Shown here: positions 46,886 to 57,843 of the stretch, in pieces
Layout: every line of letters begins with the position of its first letter
Numbering within the stretch: the stretch's first letter is position 1
Notes under the pieces: generated by a model
Database searches by the model: none
Told to the model about the DNA's origin: nothing
What the model saw: only the letters and a program-made list of their open reading frames with translations
DNA from: Cricetomys ansorgei
Taxonomy: Eukaryota; Chordata; Mammalia; Rodentia; Nesomyidae
Assembly (NCBI GenBank): GCA_026225945.1
Contig: JAMJFZ010000107.1
Coordinates: forward strand, 44,568,501 to 44,632,500
Reading direction: 5' to 3'
Length of the DNA: 64,000 nt
Position numbers and translations under genes: made by a program

Positions 46886-49648
46886 AGGGGGGTGGATTTT
46901 AAAATGAGATGGTTGTCTGCCAGCTTTCTGCTCAATTTAGAGGGAGAAAACAGTTATTATAGACAAGTTTCTAAGTGATACTCTGCATAAATTCCACCTT
47001 TGAACATGAGATTTAATGTAAGTCAAAAAAGACCCTAATTCTCTACGAATACACATTGTGTTTTCTCAATGCTTAAGTAATTTTCATGATGGAAGGCTAA
47101 ATCATAAGAGCTCACTCAACAAATCATTGCACCAATAATTTTTAGGTAAATGGCTTACAGTTATTACTATCAGTACCAATTTTTAGCATAATACCTCACA
47201 GAATTTCTTGCTTCCACTAAGCAGACAGAAAAATTATAAAATCAGTCAGTGGGAGAATTGAAAGCTATACAAAGAAGTGTCAATTTTCCATGAAGGGATG
47301 ATCACATCTGCAGCTTTTCTAGAATAAAACATTAATGCTGGCTTCCTTCAGGGACTCTCCTGTATTTAGACCAGCTGGAATGAGCTCAAAGAAAGAAAAC
47401 ACATTTTAGCATTAGCATAAGCAAAACAAATCTGTCACAAAATTGTTCTCTCATGAAAGGTCTCTGGACCACCTATTGTTTTGAGACATGTTAGTATCTT
47501 CAGTTACTACAGGAAGGCCATAAAGCTAGTTAGATTTGTCTTCAGCAAAGCACAGAAGTCAATAGCAAAGACAGGATCAACAATATCTTGCTTTCTACAT
47601 CATTAGGCTAAAGGAAAAAGACTATTCGTGAGACTTACAGTAACTGCTGTTGTATACTATTGTCATGCATTATTAATACTACTAATAATTTTCTTGCCAT
47701 GTAACTGGTAGCTAGCCTTGTGTTTTAAAATATAATGATTCTCACTGTTCCCTATCAACTCCATGTACAATGCTGTTTCCTGATGGTCATTTATACCTTG
47801 TGCTGCAAATTCTACTTAAATCTACTTAAATTCTACTTATGTATCATTATGAAAATTAATATCTTAATGAAAAGAGTTGAGGATGTTGTTTTGTATTTGT
47901 AGAATAACTGTGTACATATATAGTAGGTGAAGCAACGATACTCACTTATGTAATTATGTAATCAAAAGGGATCATATACAATAAACTTAAGAGTGAAAAA
48001 CATCGTAGAACTGGGCAAACTTGACCTGTGATCTTGTTTCATTCACAATAGCTGTATGACCTGGTACAGATTATGTATTGTCTTTGAATGTTGGGTTTAT
48101 CCAGAGTTTTAAGTGAACGTCTACCTCAGAGATTGTGGTATTACATAGAGAAATATAATGAAACAAATGTAAAGCAAGACAGTGACTAAGTGTTACAGAG
48201 TTAGGGGGTACGGTCTTGTTAGGGAGTGCTATGAAGTAACAGTGTTTGAACCTATTACTTATCAAATAACTCCTCTGCTCCATTATATGTTAGCAAGAAG
48301 TGAACTTAGGATGTAACTCAGTTTTGACTGACCCCAAGGTAATTCCTTCCTTTGGATACCATACAAATGTTTTCCATGCTGGAAAACAAGGGATGGGGGA
48401 GAATATAAAAGCAGAAAAAAGGGAAAAAAAGGCTTATCATTTAAAGTCAATCAGATAACTCATCTAAGTTTTCAATCAAAGGATTAAAACATCAATTCAG
48501 TATAGTCACTGATTGTCATCAAAATATTTTTTTTAAAAAAAAAAACTTTTAAAAATAAGGTAAAAGAGTTTTATGAGCTTTTACGTGAAAACGGTAACAT
48601 TCTTCATTTGACCAATTTACTTCTCAACAAATGAAATGTATTTGTTAGAAGTCTCGTGTTAACTAGTAACAAGGCAGACTGTTGCACACAAAGATGAAGG
48701 TATGTCATCTGCCTTTGTAGGAATATGTCTGCACACCACGAAGTATAATTTTCACAGTACTGTTAAAAAGGTAAAAACAGGTATTAGTATAAGAACAGAA
48801 AATATGAATTTGAGATCAGTTCTCATTTTGGATAACTAGAAATTAAGGTAGAAGTTAATTAATGACTATGGAAGAATAATCAATGTTTAACTTAAAAGGA
48901 TTTTCAAATACAGATTATTCCCAGCTTTAAAATTACTGCTGTTTAAATTTTTTAAATGGTTAAGATACACCTAAAACAGTATGATTTCCTTTTTGCTTCT
49001 GGATTACATTATTTTTGTATCGTCCCATTAACTGAGACTATTAAGTGATTGCAAATACCTGACAAAAATGTCAGAGTTTTCGGTAACATGGAAATTGTCT
49101 TTGTAAGGGCATCGCTTCGAGGATGCTATGACCTATATAGTATGCTCACCTTTCATTGCTTCATACATACTATATTGCATAGTTTTGATTATATTAAGTG
49201 CATGATAATTTTTTTCTTGTTAAAAATGGAATAAATTTGTTATCTAAATAGGAGGAGAGAAGGAGTAGAAGTAATACAAATATCCTGCGTCCTCTAGGCT
49301 ATTGTAAAGTGACTTGCTTCTTGTGCTTAATTACATTAAGACAGCTTTCTACGATGAAATTAAAATGGCTGTACGGCATAACTAAATTGCCCCTGTATGT
49401 TTTTTTTTAATGGTAACATTTGAATGTTGCAGTGCAACATATAGACAAAGTGTAGGACAAAAGCCTATGAAAAAGAGAAGTAGGACTTTACTTTCCTATC
49501 ACCTCTCTCATCCCATCCTGTTTAGTGCTATAAATAACAAATGGAATGTCACTTTCTTGCTTCCTTACACCCGGATTTTTCTACTTTGGGGGATAGCATT
49601 AGAGCATCCCTGCTTCTGTGTTTTGTTCTCTGTGAACATGTCTTTCTT
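46886..49648. other. Unique AT-rich DNA
   Basis: 2.7 kb without recognisable gene or transposon. A T/A-rich spot lies at 48,525-48,545. Confidence 0.5.
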
Positions 49649-49712
49649 GTTACTGAGGACTGAACTCAGAACCCAAAAAATGCTACAAGCTATACCACTA
49701 AGATATAACAGC
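49649..49712 (-). mobile_element. ID-like (tRNA-derived) SINE fragment
   Basis: Minus strand. 'ttactgaggactgaactcagaacc' is the complement of an ID B-box area, and 'gctacaagctataccactaagatataa' that of the A-box area. The pair has ID spacing. It lies inside a 182-codon plus-strand open frame (49410-49958) and makes a real gene there unlikely. Confidence 0.5.
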
Positions 49713-49959
49713 AGCCATTCTCTGAAATCCTTAAATATCATATTGTGCATGCCATTAATAATCAGGAAAAATCAAAGGTTTCTTATCATGAGAACAACCA
49801 TTTTCTCATCAAGAAGTCATCAGAATGAGGCAGAGTCTGTACCATATTTAATGTTTGTGAAGATTGACATGGGAAGAATTCAGTCCAAGTCCTGTAGGAC
49901 TGTACACAGAACTGCACTGGATTTGTTAGTGGTGCTGGTCACAGGTGTCCCAGACTGAG

Positions 49960-50110
49960 AGCCCTGGAGTTCACATTCTGACTCTATGGGTTGATACTTG
50001 TTTCTTCTCTGGCAGAGTACTCAGTGTCTTTTCCTCTCATGTTCTTGTTTTGTAAATAGTGATTAAAATTCTACTTGCCTCATAGGGTTAATGCATTAGA
50101 TTAATAAACA
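49960..50110 (+). mobile_element. MIR SINE
   Basis: 'gagccctggagttcacattctgactc' (B-box part), then 'cttttcctctcatgttcttgttttgtaaatagtgattaaaattctacttgcctcatagggttaatg', which is the MIR 3' half in order. Diverged but co-linear. Confidence 0.65.
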
Positions 50111-50667
50111 CATAGTCCTTACAGTGATGTCTGTACAAAGCATCTTCTATGATGTTTGCTTAAGTGTTAATACAAGCTACATACTGAGGAACGTTCCAGA
50201 AAAATCAAGTTCAAAAAGAAAAGAATTGTATAACAATAGCAAAAATAACTTGAGATACACAGTAACATTCCCCACCAGGAATGTCCCTTTACCTACCAGG
50301 ATCCACTGATCAAGTAGCAAGGGCAGCTGAGAGTTTGCCCTGGGATTTAGGGTGCACAAATCTAAGATTTGCATGCTGAACATTGGGCAATTTAGAGGAA
50401 AGGAAATATAGATGGCCATAAACAAGGAAAAGTTTTCCTATTTATTAGTTACCAAGGCAGTGGATATTAAATAAGGGTGTGATATTATTCCCTTACCAGA
50501 TAGAAAAGATCACAAAATAAAGACTAAATCCCAAGGCTTCAAGGGTCAGAAGATCATGATGGAACTGAAGGAATAGAATCAAACATTCTGAAAGAAATTT
50601 GGTGATATACGTAGAAAGTAATCCTGGACCTAGTAATTCTTTTCTAGAAGGTGTGAGAATTGAAGTT

Positions 50668-51046
50668 ATACATTGTACTTTCCTGGGGTGGGGGTGGGGT
50701 GCTGGGGGGCACTCCTAGCGTGGAACCTCTGGCCCTGTCCACCCACTACTGCCCAGGGTGATGAGTCGGCGGGGTTCAAGAGACCAGACTCGGGGAGATG
50801 TGTGGACAAGCAAATTCTCTTTGTTCAGAACAAAGGGCACACTTTATACCCTCTATGACCCCTCATCGCACCCCATCCGGCTCCCATTCATCTCTTGAGT
50901 GAATCTTGGTGAAATGTCCTTTGTTGGTTGGCTCTTGCAATGTCATCTGTTCCTAGTTATCAGCTTTCACATTTGTGTGACCACTGCCCCTGTTTAAATC
51001 CTGGCAGCCAGTTCTTAGGGAGGCCTCACTTCCTCCTACAATACAT
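50668..51046 (-). mobile_element. Solo LTR with perfect 6-bp target duplication
   Basis: The 367-bp segment 50674-51040 begins TGTA and ends TACA and is flanked on both sides by the identical hexamer ATACAT (50668-50673 and 51041-51046). TG...CA ends plus a 6-bp duplication are the hallmark of an endogenous retrovirus LTR of the class II (ERVK-like) type. A TATA-like box in minus orientation (complement at about 50842-50849, 'gtataaag') suggests the LTR reads on the minus strand. The strand call rests on this alone. No internal retroviral sequence is present, so LTR-LTR recombination is inferred. The family is not recognised. Confidence 0.82.
50685..50709 (+). other. G-quadruplex-type motif inside LTR end
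   Basis: Runs of 4, 5, 4 and 6 G separated by T, T and TGCT. It satisfies the usual G4 pattern on the plus strand, so the LTR's presumed sense strand is C-rich here. Confidence 0.85.
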
Positions 51047-51659
51047 CCTTCGAAGCAGTAAAAATTGGAAATAATCTGAGTTTTTAATGACAGATGATTA
51101 GGTCAATGAATCGACAGAGAATCTGTTGATGGGTAATGCATAACCACCAGGCTGAAATCCGTAAGAAATCTGCAGTGGTTTCACTGTTAGAATGGAAGCA
51201 CGTTTGGTCCTGCTGAGTGTGGGGGTGTGGCTTCCTGGCCTCACTGAGACCCAACTCTGGAAAGTTTAAGACAGGGAGTAGATGCAATAAACTTTGCAAA
51301 TTTGTTGATGGCCGGACTTTTTCATCTCTGCTTCTCCCCAGTGATAGACTTTCTCCATTGCCAAATTCTATTCAACCGAGAGCTGCCCAAGACAAGGTTC
51401 TAAGTCACCCTCCTGAGATTCAGCAGGGAAGATTATTCGACTACCACACTTGATCACATATTCTAGGTTAGCCTTTATCAATAAAAGTAGTTTATTGCTT
51501 TCTCATCTCCCAGCCTTGTTTTATATTTCTTTTATAAAATTGGTAGGTAAGAAAAGTGTTACATTTGATAAGGTTCGCCAAACACTTCCACCCTTGAAAT
51601 AGCCCATAAACAAAAGACATACAACAGTTATGTCAAAATGTAGGAGCTATTTCACATGG
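51047..51659. other. Unique DNA
   Basis: No gene or repeat recognised. Confidence 0.45.
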
Positions 51660-52070
51660 GCATGCATTTATGTCTCACGGTTTCTGAGGGTCAGGAATCT
51701 GGACAGAGCTTTCCTGGGTGTCTGTTTCTCAAGGCTCCTCACAAGATGGCAGTCAAGTTGGAGCAAGGGCTATAGCCACATAAAAAGCTTGCTGGGGGAA
51801 CATTTGTTTCCAAACTCAACTCACGCTGTTAGGACAAGTTTCCTATGAGTTGTTAGCCCAAGACCTCCCTTTACTGCTGAACACTGGGCCTTTTCATTGT
51901 GTCGTTCATAATGTGGCATCTGGCTGCTTTCAGAGCGAGCTGTCAAACCACAGTGGGGAAGCACACAGCAGAAGCCTCAGTTGCTTAATCAGATCTGTCT
52001 CTGAAGTGGCATTGATGTTGTCATTGTCACGCTCTGTCCCCAGCAGTTAGAATAGGTCCAACTCATACCC
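51660..52070 (-). mobile_element. Old MaLR-like or unassigned interspersed repeat
   Basis: 'ctcacggtttctgagggtcaggaatctgg', 'ctcctcacaagatggcagtcaag', 'ccaaactcaactcacgctgttaggac', 'gaagtggcattgatg' and 'aataggtccaactcatacccaaggg' follow the order of a widespread old mammalian repeat that commonly lies in this orientation. I am unsure of the family name and strand. It explains the 66-72-codon open frames here. Confidence 0.45.
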
Positions 52071-52129
52071 AAGGGAGTCTAGGCTCACTTGAGAAACTGA
52101 AGTCTTGAAATGAATGTTTCCCACAAAAC

Positions 52130-52320
52130 AGGCATTTATATTACATCATTTCACCTTCATAACAGCCAGGTTGGTGAGTTATTAAGATGATCCTAGTTTT
52201 AATATGAGAAAGTTGGGTTTGAATATGATCAGTACTGTGCTAAGAAACTCAAAGGTAGTGAAGCAGCTAATGAAGGACGTAGGCTCTGACAGCCTTTGCT
52301 CTGATCCTGTACTTTAAGCT
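52130..52320 (-). mobile_element. MIR SINE
   Basis: 'ttatattacatcatttcaccttcataacagccaggttggtgagttattaagatgatcctagttttaatatgagaaagt...' has the order of a full minus-strand MIR, through 'agtgaagcagctaatgaaggacgtaggctctgacagcc'. Confidence 0.65.
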
Positions 52321-52645
52321 GCTTGGGTAATAGAAATGAAAAGAAAGACAAAAAACGTTGCAGATCTGTGAACACATCTAATGTCCTAAGTTTTATTTTA
52401 CAGCTTCACAGAGAAAGTAGGAAGACAACACATTTAAATATTAGAAAAACATTTACATTTTAGGTGAAGAAATTATGGCTCACCATTCCCTTCTATTTTT
52501 AACATATTCACACTTACTTTTCTAAATGTTCATGTTGACCTTTGCCTAAATTGGGAAAAAGCCATAAGCAAAGTAAAAGTTCCTTCTCATTGGGTTCTCA
52601 CTGGCTACCACAGGGAGTAGTCTCCCTCAACTGCAGGCAGTTGAG

Positions 52646-52649
<4 letters not shown>

Positions 52650-52695
<46 letters not shown>

Positions 52696-52741
52696 TACAA
52701 ACACATATACATACACATATATACATATGTATGTATATGTA

Positions 52742-52781
<40 letters not shown>
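52650..52781. repeat. Long AT-rich dinucleotide tract, palindromic
   Basis: Two (TA)n runs (52650-52686 and about 52748-52779) flank a TACATA/CATATG-containing centre. Most of it is self-complementary, so hairpin or cruciform formation and length instability are likely. A 74-codon Tyr/Ile frame is an artefact of it. Confidence 0.95.
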
Positions 52782-52782
<1 letters not shown>

Positions 52783-54299
52783 AGAGGTACTGACATAGTA
52801 ATTAATTTATTTAAAAATTTAATCGACACTGAAATGGTGCATCATTATATACTCTCATGTGATGTTTGAATGCAGGCATTCATCCTAAGATTTTTCAAAT
52901 CAGGACCATCACATCTATCTCCCAATAGTTACCTTTGACATGTTACTCAGCTGTGAAGAGTGATACATAACCTTTTCTCATTCTTTTCAGCTACTATTCC
53001 TGTCATTCTTGTTATGGTTTGGTTAACTTGAACATATATAAACACTTATGTGTGGACATCTATGTGTAGCCATGGCAAATAGATTTAAATGAATCAAATA
53101 CAAGACAGAGTTCTTGAATTAATGAATGACTTTCTAATAGATGTCATATAAATGGGTCCTGAGTAACTGGAGATAGCATGTACTATTTTTATAATTAAAC
53201 AAATACAGAAAAAAAAAGTATTGCTTGGGTGTCAGGCTGTAGCAAGCTAGCTCTGAAAATGCTGTCATCCATTCATTTCCATATTTGGTCCTTAGTCACT
53301 CATTTGTTCATTTTCATTGATTGCCTATTGGTTATCAAGGGCTGTGCTGTGCGTTGAGAATCAAAAATAAATGAAACATACATATTTCTGCTTTCATTCA
53401 TTTTGGAATAGAATGGGAAACATTATTGTCAATCAATGGACAATTGAGATACTGAGATCTGAAACCAGTATTATGAAGACAATGTACACATTTCCAAGAA
53501 AGAATAAAACATTAGGGGTACCAGTGAACAGTCTGACAGACTATTGTATCCATTGGCATCCATTTGGGAAAGATAATATAATGATAAAGAGAAAGCCATG
53601 GTAAAGAAAGAATCTTGGAGAATTCAAACACAGTGATCAAAGATGGAGGATGATCTGCAAGCAAGGTTGGGGCCAAGCAGCCAGGAAGTTGGAAGGAGTT
53701 GAATGGAAGACAAGGGAAGATTGTTTTTTCTGGGTGGAGAGGGAGAAGGCCCTGCTGTGGATAAGGATGTGGGGTTAATGAGGAGAGCATTGAAAAATCC
53801 CATCACTGAGTAGGTTATGGATATGAGTAAAGCCAGAGGCAGCCTCTGAAGGCCAGAGTGGGCTAAGCTAATGGGAGAAGACAAAGCAGAGTCATATATG
53901 TAAGTAACTTTAAACAGAGATTTGACTAAGGAGAAACTCTAGCTTCGTAGTTGGGGGAAAAAGCAGAGTGGGCTGCTTTCTGTCATATACATGGAAGAGA
54001 CTCTAGGAGTTAATTTTGAAGAGTTCGCTCCTGTGGGAGGAAGTAGGATGGCCGGGGGGTGGGTGGCATTAAAAACAGAGTAAATGGTTCAAACACCGTG
54101 TCCAGTCCCTGAGAAGGGGTTGAGAAGGCATTCAGAACAATAACTAGTCTTCTTCACAGTCCCCTGAAAATCTTATTCCTATAGCTGGGTCTTTCTTTCC
54201 AGGAAGAAAATGCAAAGTTTGAAGTGGTTTAAAATGTAGATGCTGAGAATTTGGGAGCCACAGCATGAAAAACTCACCCTCCCAGATGTTTTCATTATT
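52782..54299. other. Mostly unique DNA, possible ancient repeat pieces
   Basis: No gene recognised. 53,285-53,480 ('gattgcctattggttatcaagggctgtgctgtgcg...') and 53,640-54,100 (purine-rich, 'ggtggagagggagaaggcc') look like pieces of an old dispersed repeat, similar in style to 23125-23590, but I cannot assign them. Confidence 0.4.
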
Positions 54300-54420
54300 C
54301 ATCTTATTTTTAAAGCACTTTTATATGAATTCATTATTTGCATTCCCATGACAACTTGGGGAGGTTGTCAGGACATGCCAGTCAATTCAAGTGACTTACC
54401 TGTGGCAGTGTAATGTCAAT
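54300..54420 (-). mobile_element. Possible MIR fragment
   Basis: 'ttcattatttgcattcccatgacaacttggggagg...caagtgacttacctgtggc' resembles a diverged minus-strand MIR core. Weak. Confidence 0.35.
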
Positions 54421-54877
54421 CTTACTGTTTATAAACTATCAAATGACCCAGATCTTAACTGCATTGCAAAACAGCACATCTCCCTTGTTTCCTAAATTCA
54501 TTAGAATAACCGTAAAGTTCACAGCTTGAATGTTAAACTCGAAGAGAGAGACAAAAACATCAGAGAGAAGATGTGGCTGATTTTCATCTTCAAATCCAAT
54601 GGCATGTTTGCTTAATTCTCATATGAATAATGTAACTTCAAAGATAGCATGAAAAACTATTCTTGTGAAACATGCACACATTGTCTTCCATAGGAAATGA
54701 AGTGCCCAGTACATAACTGTGCAAAGATCTGCCTTTCCAAATAGATTCTCTCTGCCTCAGGATAAAACTCTGAACTTCTTTGTTGTTCTTGTTTAATAAT
54801 ATGAGCAACATGGAGTTCAGCAAGTTTGCGTTGTTTGATGTGAATGTATGTTTTTATTAGACCTCTCATTCTCTCCC

Positions 54878-54879
54878 TA

Positions 54880-54927
<48 letters not shown>

Positions 54928-54936
54928 ATCTATCTA

Positions 54937-54980
<44 letters not shown>

Positions 54981-55010
54981 TGTATGTGTGTGTGATGTGT
55001 GCACACACAC
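54878..55010. repeat. (TATC)n(TG)n compound microsatellite
   Basis: A TCTA array at 54878-54938 with one ATC interruption passes into (TG)n up to about 54978, then TG/CA-rich sequence. Large and fairly pure. Confidence 0.96.
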
Positions 55011-55279
55011 TTGTATGGACATTTTCAAAATAATAAGCACAGTTAGGTGGAGGGAGATAGGTAATAGCAGTATCAGTCATATCAAAAGCACTCATAAGAC
55101 ACACGTTCGTGGCTAGTATAATAAAGAAAACTAAACAATATTAACTCTAAGCAGTTATTTTTCCCATTTTGAATAGATTTGAGGACCTAGCCTAGTATTT
55201 TTATTATTATTCCATTTTAAATGTGCAATCAAGATCATAGCACTCATCTTATCACCGAACAAGAACCTATTCCTCTTCA
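55011..55279. other. Unique DNA
   Basis: Nothing recognised. Confidence 0.5.
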
Positions 55280-55375
55280 GGCTATAAGCTTCTTGAAGGC
55301 AAACATATCTTGGTTATTGCTGAATGGTCAAGTCCTAGCACAGTGCTGAACGCAGTCAGCATATAAACACGGGGC
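55280..55375 (+). mobile_element. L2 3'-end fragment
   Basis: 'ctataagcttcttgaaggcaaacatatcttggttattgctgaatggtcaagtcctagcacagtgctgaacg' matches the L2 end order (agctccttgagggcaggga, cagcacctagcacagtgcc). Confidence 0.6.
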
Positions 55376-57480
55376 TATCATCCAATCCTGTGCCATTTTC
55401 CTCAGTTCTTAAATTAATCCCCTTTACTTTTAATTTGAGGGAATGGAACTCTCAAACAGAGCAGGGGAACTTTGGGAATCCCTGAAGACTATTTTTTTCT
55501 TTACTTTTGAGAATTCATACTCATATACAATATGATTGTATATACTTCAGTCTCTCTTCTCAAACTCCACCCATATTTTCTCTAAACCGTCTGTGACTGT
55601 CACAGCTGAAGATTGCTACTGGCATTTGCCAAGTGGAGGACTCGTTTGCTACTGACACTCTCACAATGCACAGGTCAGGACCTGCAACAAAACTTACTTA
55701 AAACATTAATAGTGTGGGTAGCAATTAAAAGATTCTGCCCTGACACTATTGTTGAATTTTGCATGTGTGAGTTCCTTTTACTCCCATGCAAATTCCTCAG
55801 CTTATTTATTTATTTACTGTTTTTATATGTATGTGTATGTTATGTGTGTGTGCATATATATATTCCTAGATATAATTTGCTTGGTCTGTATAGTGTTGCT
55901 CGTATGTACATTTTCAGTGCTTGTTATTGGAAACCCAGTTACTGTGCTCTTTTTTGTGGCATTTTCCTTATTTCATAAACCATACACCCTGCTTTCTAAT
56001 TTAACAAATATGTGGGGGAATAAATAAACAAAGCCAATATGTGGGAAAGCATGTTAAGAGCACATGAGTACAGATCATCCCTTCAGAATTGTAAATGAAA
56101 TAAGAGTGTGAAATCAGACATCTATCATGATTGGAATAATTGCCAAACACTAATATTCTGAAATTGTCACATAGAAACTGCTCACAAAAGCTATTGGAAT
56201 CAAGATTACCTTCAAGAGTTCAATTAATTTGATTCTTTTCAGTTACCTTGGACTTAGTAGGAAACATGGCAGAAATAATGAGATTTTATTTCATTTTTTC
56301 TTCCTATACAGGCTGTGAATCACCTCTGAATGCTGCTACAGTGTTAAAATTTCCAAACAAGCATGAGGTTGTGTGCTCCAACTGTTCAAAGTACTTGAAA
56401 ATAGATTTTATGTGAACACAAGTTGTGTGAAGAGTTCACTTGAAGCTCAGGCGAGGCTCAATCCATAGCAGATACATTTCAATTCTGTCTTTTTTGAAAT
56501 TTTCTGTCCATTCTATGAATTATATAGAACACTTCTTTTTAAATAGAAGGCAGCCTTTTACCTGTGTGGTTCATTATTTCATTACAAGTTCTTCCTCTTG
56601 GAGATTCATGTAGTATTACCCCTCCATCCACCAGTTGACCTCATCTTCTACAATTCAGTGTCTTACGAGGAAATGCCAGGTCATTCATCCCACACTTGAG
56701 TTTTTATCTGATATTAGAACAAGTGCTAGCTAACTCCAGCAGACAACCACTAGTACGCGTATACTTGTAACAGCTAATCTGTCTTAAGTGACTGGTCAGA
56801 TTGGTTGAAATAATAGTTTCAGTAGATTTCAGAGGGAGAAATAAATGAAATGTTATCTGTATTATTGACATCCCTGTTTTCACATTCACAATTAGATTTC
56901 TCCATAAATAGATAGTAAAAAAGAAATAAATCAAGAAATGAAGATAATGGACAGTTCAATTATAATAGAAAGCCTATGTAAAGCACAGCTTTGGGTCTGG
57001 CTTGATCCAATAGTTCATCATTCTGTATGAAAGTATTGTTTTTGTCTCTTTCTCCCTTCTCTCTTTTCTATAAGTTAAATAGGCCCTACCACTCGATGGC
57101 TGTGTAAGAGCCAAATGTTATAGCTGTGAGCTTTGAACTACATATTACATCAGATGAAAGAGAAATATTCTTAATAGCTCTTTAAAATAGAGATTTTCTT
57201 TTCCAAAGTTCTCAACAAAAGTTCTCTTGTATATTAATGACCCTGAAAAGCTTCATGTTCCCATTTTGGAAACTATGTCTGACCTGAAAATGTTCAAAAT
57301 AGACTCACAGTCATTTATTCTCAGCACTTTTCCCAATTACAGATCTTTGCATTAACCGCTACTCTTTGCAGACAGCAACTTCTCCAACCAAGCACAGAGC
57401 ACAGATCTTTGCACATAAACACAATTACTTAGAAGGCAGTTTGGCAACACGAGCATTTAAAATAGGATGCGTCTATCATG
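55376..57480. other. Unique DNA
   Basis: No gene or clear transposon. A TTTA/TATG/TGTG-rich patch at 55,798-55,866 produces the overlapping Tyr/Val/Cys-rich frames (92 and 121 codons). Confidence 0.45.
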
Positions 57481-57843
57481 CAACTTCCCCACAAGGCTCA
57501 GGGTACATGATGGAAGAGGAAGCAGAAAGAATGTAAGAGCCAGAGGATGGGGAAGATTGCTGGGAATGGTGGACATCACATGGCTCTGCGCTAAGGAGCT
57601 CACAGCAACTGTTGTTATCTGCACAAGTTCAAGCCACTCAGCACTCCAGCACGCAGTGTAGAAAGGCTCAGGAGGCCCCACTGCTAGCTGAAGAGCTATT
57701 TTCAGCTGCGGGTGGAGGGAGACTTATTCGGCTTTTGAGGTTGTGGCCACTGGTAGGTTATCCATACAGGTTGGATATGAACAAAATACATTGTCTACAT
57801 ACATGAAATTCTCAAAGAATAAAAAGTAAAAATAAAAAAAAAA
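57481..57843 (+). mobile_element. L1 3' UTR end (second rodent subtype)
   Basis: 'ggaagaggaagcagaaagaatgtaagagcc', 'tcacagcaactgttgttatctgcacaag', 'ctcaggaggccccactgctagctgaagagctattttcagc', 'gttgtggccactggtaggtta' and 'acatgaaattctcaaagaataaaaa' form the terminal UTR of an Lx-type L1, distinct from the subtype at 17.8 and 20.2 kb. An internal gap between about 57,765 and 57,775 skips the usual G-rich part. It ends in an A-rich tail at 57829-57843. Confidence 0.85.

Noticed and set aside
49410..49958. 182-codon open frame on the plus strand
   Set aside because: It runs through a minus-strand ID-like SINE fragment (49649-49712) and ends where a MIR begins. The conceptual protein has no family resemblance.
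54878..55010. Tandem array considered as a CRISPR-like or satellite array
   Set aside because: Units are 4 bp and 2 bp with no unique spacers; it is a simple microsatellite in a mammalian genome.
55613..56027. Overlapping 121- and 92-codon frames that look hydrophobic, like membrane segments
   Set aside because: The hydrophobic, Tyr/Val/Cys-rich stretch is encoded by a TTTA/TATG/TGTG low-complexity patch.
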